From Chlorobiota bacterium (lineage in GTDB: Bacteria > Bacteroidota > Bacteroidia > Bacteroidales > JAADJA01), in contig JAADJA010000195.1 in NCBI GenBank assembly GCA_013151015.1, forward strand, positions 1 through 62,440: DNA of 62,440 nt, read 5' to 3'. This document shows, in pieces, positions 56,237-62,440 of the stretch (position 1 is the first letter of the stretch; each line of letters opens with the position of its first letter). The notes beneath the pieces were generated by a model, which had not been told where the DNA came from, searched no databases, and worked only from the letters and a program-made list of their open reading frames with translations. The translations under genes were made by a program, and so were the position numbers.

Positions 56237-57118
56237 TTACAAGCCCGCACTCTCCGTCACCACTTCCCGGTTCACTTTTTTCACTAAGCCTTGTAATACT
56301 TTTCCGGGGCCTACTTCCACAAAATGATCGGCACCATCCGCTAGCATATTGATAACTATTTGTGTCCATCTTACCGGTGAGGTAAGTTGTGCGATGAGGT
56401 TCTTTTTGATTTCCTCCGGATCGGAAACGGCCTTTGCATTTACATTTTGATATACCGGGCAGACAGGTTTACTGAATTTAGTATTCGCAATGGCATCTGC
56501 CAGATTCATCCTTGCAGGCTCCATCAACGGCGAATGAAAGGCACCACCCACTTTTAATGGAAGGGCACGGTGTGCACCGGCCTCTTTCAGTTTTTCACAG
56601 GCAATGTCGATCCCTTTTATGGAACCGGAAATCACCAACTGGCCCGGACTGTTATAATTTGCCGGAACCACTACTTCATCAATCCCTTCCAATACATCTT
56701 CCACTACCTTGTCGTCAAGTCCAAGGATTGCGGCCATTGTAGAAGGTTCGGCCTCACAGGCAGACTGCATGGCCATGGCCCGTGCATACACCAGCTTCAA
56801 TCCATCCTCAAATGACAAAGCCCCATTGGCCACCAAAGCCGAAAATTCGCCAAGGGAATGGCCCGCGACCATATCAGGCTTAAATCCACCACCCATTACT
56901 TTTGAAAGGATTACCGAGTGGAGGAAAATAGCGGGCTGGGTCACCCTGGTTTGACGCAAGTCCTCATCGGTCCCGTCGAACATCAAATCTGTAATACGAA
57001 AATCAAAGGTTTCATTGGCTTTTTCAAACAATTCCTTACCAAGGGCAGAGCCTTCATAAAGGTCTTTGCCCATTCCTACAAACTGTGCGCCCTGTCCGGG
57101 GAAAATATATGCTTTCAT
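56237..57118 (-). CDS. fabD: Malonyl-CoA:ACP transacylase
   Basis: 293 residues. It loads malonate from CoA onto acyl carrier protein for fatty acid synthesis. Motifs: YIFPGQGAQFVGMG, the nucleophile elbow VAGHSLGEFSAL (Ser), QSACEAEPSTMAA, the catalytic His in KVGGAFHSPLMEPA, and FVEVGPGKVLQGL. A promoter box lies just upstream. No other fab genes are adjacent. Confidence 0.95.
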   Translation of the reverse strand: MKAYIFPGQGAQFVGMGKDLYEGSALGKELFEKANETFDFRITDLMFDGTDEDLRQTRVTQPAIFLHSVILSKVMGGGFKPDMVAGHSLGEFSALVANGALSFEDGLKLVYARAMAMQSACEAEPSTMAAILGLDDKVVEDVLEGIDEVVVPANYNSPGQLVISGSIKGIDIACEKLKEAGAHRALPLKVGGAFHSPLMEPARMNLADAIANTKFSKPVCPVYQNVNAKAVSDPEEIKKNLIAQLTSPVRWTQIVINMLADGADHFVEVGPGKVLQGLVKKVNREVVTESAGL

Positions 57119-57142
57119 CTTATTTCAATTTTAATTTTGCGG

Positions 57143-57150
57143 CAAAAATA
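57143..57150 (-). promoter_or_regulatory. -7 promoter box of fabD
   Basis: TATTTTTG on the minus strand, 25 bases before the fabD ATG, matches TAnnTTTG. The -33 element is not clear. Confidence 0.4.
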
Positions 57151-57349
57151 GGGAAATTGTGGAAACCTAAAATGTAACTCGACTGATTATTGTGCAGTCA
57201 TTACGAACCAATAGGAAGACATCTGCGTGGGAGTGAGGAATCCCCTAACTATCAATAGACTCCGGTCAAAATAGCAAGGGGATTCCTCACTCCAACTCCC
57301 TGTCCAAACTCTCCGTTCGGAATGATAGTCTTTTATAGTATTGATGCAT

Positions 57350-57580
57350 CTCGTTGGTATTGTTACCTCGAAAAAATCGTAATTTTGATGCGCCTCGTTG
57401 GTGACAACACCAACGAGTAGGTAAGCTGTTGATACTTTGGTGCTTCTCGTTGGCGTTGTCACCAACGAGTATATAATCTATTGATTCTGGATTTTCCAAA
57501 ATCCCATTGATGCTTCTCGTTGGTGTTGTCACCAACGAGCATATAATTTATTGATTCTATATTTTCCAAATCCCCAATCC
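57350..57580. repeat. Cluster of CTCGTTGGTG palindromes in tandem ~70-bp units
   Basis: Perfect or near-perfect palindromes with arms CTCGTTGG(T/C)G and CACCAACGAG at 57394-57417, 57446-57469 and 57516-57539, plus a degraded copy at about 57350-57370. The last two sit in direct ~70-base repeats that also share TATATAATCTATTGATTCT and ATTTTCCAAA. They differ too much in spacing and spacer content to be a CRISPR. The same arms occur after galE (51460) and its fragment (53735). The rest of 57119-57761 shows no full gene. Confidence 0.65.
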
Positions 57581-57590
57581 CTATTTTTAC

Positions 57591-57598
57591 TATCTTTG
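57591..57598 (+). promoter_or_regulatory. Orphan -7 promoter box
   Basis: TATCTTTG matches TAnnTTTG and lies 26 bases before the ATG of the short broken ORF at 57624; no full gene follows. Confidence 0.35.
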
Positions 57599-57623
57599 AA
57601 ATCTTGTCAAAAGACAAAAACCC

Positions 57624-57692
57624 ATGCAAAGCCCATTTCGCAATATTGCCAAGGTATTGATCTGCACATTCCTGAAAGGGTTCAACTCTTGA
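57624..57692 (+). pseudogene. Orphan 5' gene fragment (22 codons)
   Basis: An ATG starts MQSPFRNIAKVLICTFLKGF and stops after 22 codons; the composition looks like a signal peptide or membrane start and it has a promoter box upstream, but no continuation is present. It sits directly before a toxin-antitoxin pair, as the rmlB 5' fragment does before another. It could be the remains of a gene interrupted by that cassette. The parent gene is unknown. Confidence 0.3.
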
Positions 57693-57725
57693 TTCGCATT
57701 AAGTATTAATATTTAAGAAAACCCA

Positions 57726-57733
57726 TAACTTTG
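57726..57733 (+). promoter_or_regulatory. -7 promoter box of the third toxin-antitoxin module
   Basis: TAACTTTG matches TAnnTTTG, 29 bases before the antitoxin ATG at 57762. No good -33. Confidence 0.4.
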
Positions 57734-57761
57734 CAAATACAATATCAAACAAAAAAGGATA

Positions 57762-58001
57762 ATGGATATACATGCAGATATTAGCTGGATTCAATCTGAA
57801 TTATCAAAAGTGAAAGACCCTGAATTGATATCAGCTTTTAAAAACTTATTGAAATTTCGGGCCAAGCATATTAACAAAGATTGGTGGGATAAAATAAGTG
57901 AAGAAGAAAAAAACGAAATAAATCAAGGTATCAGGGAAATAGAAGAAGGAAATTTTCTTACCTATAAAGAGGTAATGGCCAATCCAAGAAAATGGGGTTA
58001 G
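57762..58001 (+). CDS. Antitoxin of a RelE/ParE-type module
   Basis: 79 residues, same plan as the 53844 antitoxin: LSKVKDPELISAFKNLL, then KDWWDKISEEEKNEINQGIREIEEGN and a C-terminal YKEVMANPRKWG tail. It overlaps the toxin start by 10 bases. Since its toxin appears damaged, the antitoxin may now act on related toxins or be relict. Confidence 0.75.
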   Translation: MDIHADISWIQSELSKVKDPELISAFKNLLKFRAKHINKDWWDKISEEEKNEINQGIREIEEGNFLTYKEVMANPRKWG

Positions 58002-58402
58002 AAATAATATGGTCAAAGAGAACCGCCGCTGGATACGCAAGAATTTTGATGTATTTAGATGAGAACCGGACAAAAAGAGAAGTTGAGAACTTCGAACAAG
58101 AAACAAAGCTGTTTTTTATAAAATTAAGCAACCAACCTTATATACTGGAAGAATCAAAAATAAAAGGATATAGAAAAAGCCCTATTAACAAACTAACTAT
58201 GTTAATGTATCGGGTAAAAGAAAAATCAAATCCAGTTAATCAATATTCGGGGAACCCGGCAAAAGCCTTTGAAATAAAATCAGCCGTTACATCAATTTCT
58301 GATAGGCCTGCCACCAACGGTCGGGGATATCGTCCTTACAGGCAACCTCATAATCAGAATAGGAACAGGGCACAAGGTGATGGCGCTCGTAAATGCTCCT
58401 GA
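57992..58402 (+). CDS. RelE/ParE-type toxin with replaced C terminus (probably inactive)
   Basis: The first ~80 residues fit the family (IIWSKRTAAGYARILMYLDENRTKREVENF, then YRKSPINKLTMLMYRVKEKSN in overlapping pieces). After MYRVKEKSN the expected last strands, present in the 54061 paralogue, are missing. Instead the frame runs through about 55 residues that include the antisense of the 3' end of the arginase-like gene (58287 onward): QPHNQNRNRAQGDG and similar low-complexity text. So the toxin was cut at about 58235 and joined to foreign sequence. It overlaps the opposite gene by about 115 bases. Confidence 0.6.
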   Translation: MGLEIIWSKRTAAGYARILMYLDENRTKREVENFEQETKLFFIKLSNQPYILEESKIKGYRKSPINKLTMLMYRVKEKSNPVNQYSGNPAKAFEIKSAVTSISDRPATNGRGYRPYRQPHNQNRNRAQGDGARKCS

Positions 58403-59468
58403 AATTTGTCTTCACCGGAACATCCATCCACCAACGATCGCTTTTCTTGCTTTTGTAAAAGATAATCTGGTCTTTATGGTCTTTTATCGAAACCGTGTAT
58501 TTGATGTATTCTTCCTGATCTTTGTAAGGATGGTCTTGCTTGCGGTTATAAAAACCTTCGATAAAATACCAGATCATTTGGGCAACCAAATGCGATGTCT
58601 GTCCATTCTGGTCATATTTGGGATTGGTTTCATAAAAACCGATGGAAGTGAGTTTGTCGCTCAACCCTGCATAACGGATTATCTGGCAAATCTCCTCGCC
58701 ATAAAAACCATTGGGCGAAACGTTTTTGTTCCCCGGTGCATCCGAATGGCGAATAGCCGAAACATCCACTGTCACCATATCGGCATTTCGCATCAAGGGT
58801 TCGGCATCGCTCAGTTTCTCCCTTATCTTCCCCAAGCGGTAAACATCAAAATAGAGGCTGTCCATCAGTTCGATGGCTTCTGGGTCGATAAAATAGGATT
58901 GGTAACCGATGTTGGTAAAATTGAAAAGGAAGTTGGGCTGGTGAAGGATTATCTTGCTCAAATAGGAATGTGAATCCATTTCCTGCTCTGCCTTTCCAAG
59001 GTCAAAAACAGAATCGATCCCAACGATATTGATAATTTGCCCAAGGGATTCATATGCCCTGTAATTGGCAAAACTCAAATCCTGGCTCCCACCAAGGATG
59101 ATGGGGACAATTTTATTCTTGATCAGTTCAGAAGTAACCGAACTCAACGCAAAATAGGTATCTTCCACCTTGAAGCCTTTTTTGATATTTCCAAGGTCGG
59201 CTATCCTGGCCTTGTAATTTCCCCTGAACAATTTATAAAGAAAACTTCGGATATGGTCGGGGGCGTGGGCGCAACCCTCATTGTCAACGGAATTGCGGTC
59301 TTCGTTCACGCCGACCAGGGCAATGTCAACACCTTCGAGCCCGGGGAAATCATCCTTTTCGACATAACTATCGAAAATGTCAGCAAGGCGCAGTTGCCTT
59401 GTAGTTTCCTCGAAACTAAAATCAGGTAATTCGAGTGGTTCAAAATAAATTGAAATGTCCATTGACAT
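58287..59468 (-). CDS. Arginase/formimidoylglutamase-fold protein lacking metal ligands
   Basis: 393 residues from ATG 59468 (MSMDISIYFEPLELP); a TTG at 59504 is less likely. The ureohydrolase fold is clear from VPIILGGSQDLSFA, VGIDSVFDLGKAE and MVTVDVSAIRHSDAPG, then SIGFYETNPKYDQNGQTSHLVAQMI. In active enzymes these blocks read GGDH, DxHxD and DxDxxDP. Here the first His is Gln, the middle His is Val and the second Asp of the third block is Ser, so three of six manganese ligands are lost. Databases may call it formimidoylglutamase, but catalysis is doubtful. It follows topA on the same strand. Confidence 0.85.
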   Translation of the reverse strand: MSMDISIYFEPLELPDFSFEETTRQLRLADIFDSYVEKDDFPGLEGVDIALVGVNEDRNSVDNEGCAHAPDHIRSFLYKLFRGNYKARIADLGNIKKGFKVEDTYFALSSVTSELIKNKIVPIILGGSQDLSFANYRAYESLGQIINIVGIDSVFDLGKAEQEMDSHSYLSKIILHQPNFLFNFTNIGYQSYFIDPEAIELMDSLYFDVYRLGKIREKLSDAEPLMRNADMVTVDVSAIRHSDAPGNKNVSPNGFYGEEICQIIRYAGLSDKLTSIGFYETNPKYDQNGQTSHLVAQMIWYFIEGFYNRKQDHPYKDQEEYIKYTVSIKDHKDQIIFYKSKKSDRWWMDVPVKTNFRSIYERHHLVPCSYSDYEVACKDDIPDRWWQAYQKLM

Positions 59469-59527
59469 TAATTGTTGGTGAAGTTTTGAGGTATTTATAC
59501 CCAAAAACCCAAAAAAAGTTCAGCTTT

Positions 59528-61837
59528 TTATTTTTTCTTTTTTTGCCCCTTTTTTATTATTTCCAAACAATCCTCGTAGGTAAGTTCTTTTGCCTCCTTG
59601 GCACCTTTTCCTTTTGGTATCCTGTAATTCTTTTTATCCTGTTTGATAAAAGGGCCATAGCGGCCATTCAGCACTTCAATGGAAGCATCTTCCTTAAATT
59701 GCTTGATGATCCTTTCCTTTAATGCCTTTCTTTTTTTCTCAATGAGCTCGATTGCCCTTTCGCCAGTAATGCTCATCGGGTCATCGGTTTTCTCCAATGA
59801 ATAAAACTTATTGTCGTGTTTAATATACGGCCCGAAACGACCAAGGGCCGCCAGCATAGGCTTGTCTTCAAAAGTCCCGACCTCACGCGGGAGCTTGAAC
59901 ATCTCCAGGGCTTCTTCAAGGGTAACTTCCTCAATGCTCTGCCCTTTCCTTAATCCGGCAAATTTGGGTTTTTCCTCATCCGTCGATTCCCCGATCTGTA
60001 TCATGGCTCCATACCTTCCGATACGTGCGTAAACATTCTTTCCCGATTTGGGGTCGGTTCCCAGCAAGCGTTCACCACTGTGTTTCTTTGAAGTTTCAAG
60101 TGTCTCCTCGATTTGCTTATGGAAAGGTTTATAAAACTCCTTGATCATTTTGTTCCAGACCTTCTGGCCATCGGCAATCTCATCAAATTCCTTCTCGACA
60201 CTTGCCGTGAAATTATAATCAAGGATATTGGGGAAATACTCAACCAGGAAACCATTCACCACATTCCCGATATCCGTGGGGAAAAGCTTTCCCTTTTCGT
60301 AGCCGGTCTTTTCGGTTTTGGTTTCTTCCTTAACGGTATCCCCAACAAGCGTCAATTGGTGAAACTCCCTTATTTTGCCTTCCCTTTCCTCTTTCACCAC
60401 ATACTCGCGTTTTTGGATCGTTGAAATGGTAGGCGCATAGGTGGACGGCCTTCCAATACCCAATTCTTCCATTTTTTTCACAAGGCTGGCTTCTGTATAA
60501 CGGGGGGGCGGTTGTGAAAAACGTTCGATGGCGTTTATCTCTTTCCTTTCCAGCGACTCACCCTTTTTCATTGGAGGGAGGACCCCTTTTTGCTCACCGT
60601 TTTCACCATCATCGGTTGATTCAAGGTAAACTTTCAAAAAACCGTCAAATTTGATGACCTCGCCTTTGGCGACAAATTTCAGTGGGTTTGTTGAAATATC
60701 AATAGAAACCGTTGTCCGTTCAAGGACGGCCTCTGCCATTTGAGAGGCAATGGTCCGTTTCCAGATCAGTTCGTACAACCTTTTTTGTGAAGGATCGCCA
60801 TCCACGGTCTGATTTTCAAGATAAGTTGGGCGAATGGCCTCGTGCGCTTCCTGGGCCGATTTCGATTTCGTCTTGAATTGCCGGGTTTTCACATAAGTTT
60901 CGCCATAGTTGTTGGTGATTACCTTTTTTGCTACACCAAGGGCAAGTTTGGAGAGGTTCACCGAATCGGTCCTCATATAGGTTATTTTCCCCGATTCGTA
61001 AAGTTGTTGGGCAACCACCATGGTCTTGGAAACCGAAAACCCAAGTTTACGGCTGGCTTCCTGTTGCAATGTGGAGGTCGTGAAAGGGGGCGCGGGGGAT
61101 TTTTTGCCCGGTTTCTTTTCGATGGAACCGATCACGAAATCAGCCGGGACACAGGTCTTTAAAAAATCCAGGGCTTCACTTCTTTCTTTGAACCGTTTTG
61201 GCAACTCTGCATTTAAAATGGCCGTCCCAAAATCGTTCTTTATTTCAAATTTCGCAATCACCCTAAAGGAAGATACCTGTTTGAAGGTTTTGATTTCCTC
61301 TTCCCTTTCAACAATCAAACGTACCGCAACCGATTGCACACGCCCTGCCGATAATGAGGGTTTTACTTTTCGCCAAAGCACGGGCGAAATCTCAAAACCA
61401 ACCAAACGGTCAAGGACACGACGGGCCTGCTGGGCATCCACCAAATGATAATCTATTTTCCGTGGGTTTTCAATGGCTTCCAAAATGGCTGTCTTGGTAA
61501 TTTCATGGAAAGCGATACGTTTGGTTTTCGCCTCATCCAGTTTCAATGCTTCCATCAGGTGCCACGAAATGGCCTCCCCTTCACGGTCCTCATCAGTTGC
61601 GAGCCAAACTGTTTCAGCGGTTTTTGCAATCTTTTTGAGTTCGGCAACGGTTTTCTTTTTATCTGGCGTTATTTCATAAACCGGTTTGAAATCTTTTTCG
61701 ATATTGACACCCAGTTCTTTTTTCGACAAGTCCCTTACATGTCCAAAACTCGATTTAACAATGAAGTCTTTCCCAAGGAATTTTTCTATGGTTTTAGCTT
61801 TTGCCGGTGACTCGACAATTACAAGGTTTTTAGCCAT
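59528..61837 (-). CDS. topA: DNA topoisomerase I
   Basis: 769 residues. It relaxes negative supercoils by cutting one strand. The TOPRIM domain has NLVIVESPAKAKTIEKFLG and the acidic triad ATDEDREGEAISWH; the 5A domain has LSAGRVQSVAVRLIVEREEEI; the active tyrosine is in GKITYMRTDSVNLS; PSTYAPTISTIQKREYV follows. The C-terminal part has three short repeats (YARIGRYGAMIQIG, LAALGRFGPYIKHD, VLNGRYGPFIKQD) in place of zinc fingers, as usual in Bacteroidota, and ends in a lysine-rich tail. The arginase-like gene follows after 59 bases. Confidence 0.96.
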   Translation of the reverse strand: MAKNLVIVESPAKAKTIEKFLGKDFIVKSSFGHVRDLSKKELGVNIEKDFKPVYEITPDKKKTVAELKKIAKTAETVWLATDEDREGEAISWHLMEALKLDEAKTKRIAFHEITKTAILEAIENPRKIDYHLVDAQQARRVLDRLVGFEISPVLWRKVKPSLSAGRVQSVAVRLIVEREEEIKTFKQVSSFRVIAKFEIKNDFGTAILNAELPKRFKERSEALDFLKTCVPADFVIGSIEKKPGKKSPAPPFTTSTLQQEASRKLGFSVSKTMVVAQQLYESGKITYMRTDSVNLSKLALGVAKKVITNNYGETYVKTRQFKTKSKSAQEAHEAIRPTYLENQTVDGDPSQKRLYELIWKRTIASQMAEAVLERTTVSIDISTNPLKFVAKGEVIKFDGFLKVYLESTDDGENGEQKGVLPPMKKGESLERKEINAIERFSQPPPRYTEASLVKKMEELGIGRPSTYAPTISTIQKREYVVKEEREGKIREFHQLTLVGDTVKEETKTEKTGYEKGKLFPTDIGNVVNGFLVEYFPNILDYNFTASVEKEFDEIADGQKVWNKMIKEFYKPFHKQIEETLETSKKHSGERLLGTDPKSGKNVYARIGRYGAMIQIGESTDEEKPKFAGLRKGQSIEEVTLEEALEMFKLPREVGTFEDKPMLAALGRFGPYIKHDNKFYSLEKTDDPMSITGERAIELIEKKRKALKERIIKQFKEDASIEVLNGRYGPFIKQDKKNYRIPKGKGAKEAKELTYEDCLEIIKKGQKKKK

Positions 61838-61879
61838 TTGAAGCGTATTTGTTAGCGATTGGAATTATAAAAAATTTTG

Positions 61880-61913
61880 CAAATGTAAAATAATAAACGC
61901 TGTAATAACCAAA
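61880..61913 (-). promoter_or_regulatory. Promoter of topA (Bacteroidetes type)
   Basis: On the minus strand the -7 box TACATTTG (61887-61880) has a TTTG (61913-61910) about 22 bases upstream, near the preferred spacing. Transcription would start near 61873, about 36 bases before the topA ATG. Confidence 0.45.
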
Positions 61914-62440
61914 AGGTTTTGATAATTATTGTCAGGTAAGCAATCATATTGAAATAAAATAGAGGATTGTTTTGTCGGGCAAATGAATCCTCCAAAGCAT
62001 ACCAGGCAAATTTCATCTCCACGATTTATTAAGTTAGAAAACAAACCTATTAGTCAAAATAATGTGCAAAGAAATAATAAAGTTCTGATTTAAAAACCAT
62101 TATCACCGCTTGTTTATAATGTATCATTTATATTTAGGAACTGCAAAATTGGTCGCCTGGCAACGAATCCACTGCCTTCTATAAATGAACCTATTGACTC
62201 AATTATCAACAAACTTTCATTAAAATGTTAATAACTTTGAAAAAATACAGGGTAACCTTTACATTGGTTTTTGAATTAATTTAATGCCAATTCATTTTCT
62301 TTTTTATTTATCATTTGCAAAATCAACTTTGCCTAAACCTAAAACATACCAGATATTCGCCTGTTTTTTCGCTTTAGAAAAAACTTGTTTTGTCATGCCT
62401 TTAAGTTGTTTCCCTGACTTTCTGATAATTACCCCCCCAT
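61914..62440. other. Intergenic region at window end, no gene seen
   Basis: AT-rich, with no open frame of note on either strand and no RNA gene recognised. A TAACTTTG box on the plus strand near 62230 could be a promoter for a gene beyond the window, but the following 200 bases show no start with a long frame. Confidence 0.5.

Noticed and set aside
57394-57539. Possible CRISPR array from repeated CTCGTTGGTG units
   Set aside because: The repeats are themselves palindromes with variable spacing (52 and 70 bases), the spacers are also partly repeated, and no cas genes are present.

Overview
The window is from a Bacteroidota chromosome, probably a Bacteroidales/Marinilabiliales-like lineage, but the exact order cannot be fixed from sequence alone. 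The signs are type IX secretion (T9SS) C-terminal sorting domains, a SusC/SusD pair, HmuY-family proteins, a TPR/LytS kinase with a LytTR regulator, and many promoter -7 boxes of the Bacteroidetes form TAnnTTTG. Strong Shine-Dalgarno sequences are generally lacking. No rRNA, tRNA, CRISPR array or transposase gene was seen.

Layout. 1-5.8 kb: the 3' part of a giant RHS/YD-repeat protein ending in a variable tip with an HExxH metallopeptidase motif, a small exported neighbour (immunity candidate), and a small T9SS cargo with a decayed upstream copy. 6-11.5 kb: a minus-strand haem-acquisition locus (T9SS-anchored HmuY-like protein, TonB-dependent receptor, HmuY-like lipoprotein, small membrane-anchored protein). 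11.6-16.2 kb: an orphan antitoxin and methylmalonyl-CoA mutase (mutA-mutB). 16.4-24 kb: housekeeping genes panB, an RluA-type pseudouridine synthase, elbB, AMP nucleosidase, holA, a MIO-type aromatic/histidine ammonia-lyase and two paralogous membrane proteins. 24.4-29.1 kb: susC/susD. 29.2-39 kb: a ferritin-like protein, a secreted lipocalin-like protein, a modular beta-helix protein broken by two frameshifts, and a lipoprotein. 39-45.5 kb: an AAA/DUF4143 ATPase, LytTR regulator plus TPR histidine kinase, waaA and an outer-membrane barrel.

45.9-56.1 kb is a surface-polysaccharide precursor cluster. Four consecutive enzymes (aminotransferase, N-acetyltransferase, oxidoreductase, nucleotide-sugar 6-dehydrogenase) match the WbpE-D-B-A set that makes UDP-GlcNAc3NAcA, followed by galE and rmlB. 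Between galE and rmlB the cluster is interrupted by accessory cassettes: a propeller lipoprotein, a membrane protein and two toxin-antitoxin modules. A 3' fragment of galE and a 5' fragment of rmlB lie duplicated at the insert boundaries.

56.2-62.4 kb holds fabD, a repeat-rich intergenic region, an orphan gene start, a third toxin-antitoxin pair whose toxin has lost its natural C terminus, an arginase-fold protein lacking several metal ligands, and topA. Several families of short palindromic intergenic repeats are scattered through the window; one of them lies directly after galE, after the galE fragment, after rmlB, and beside the LytTR regulator gene.
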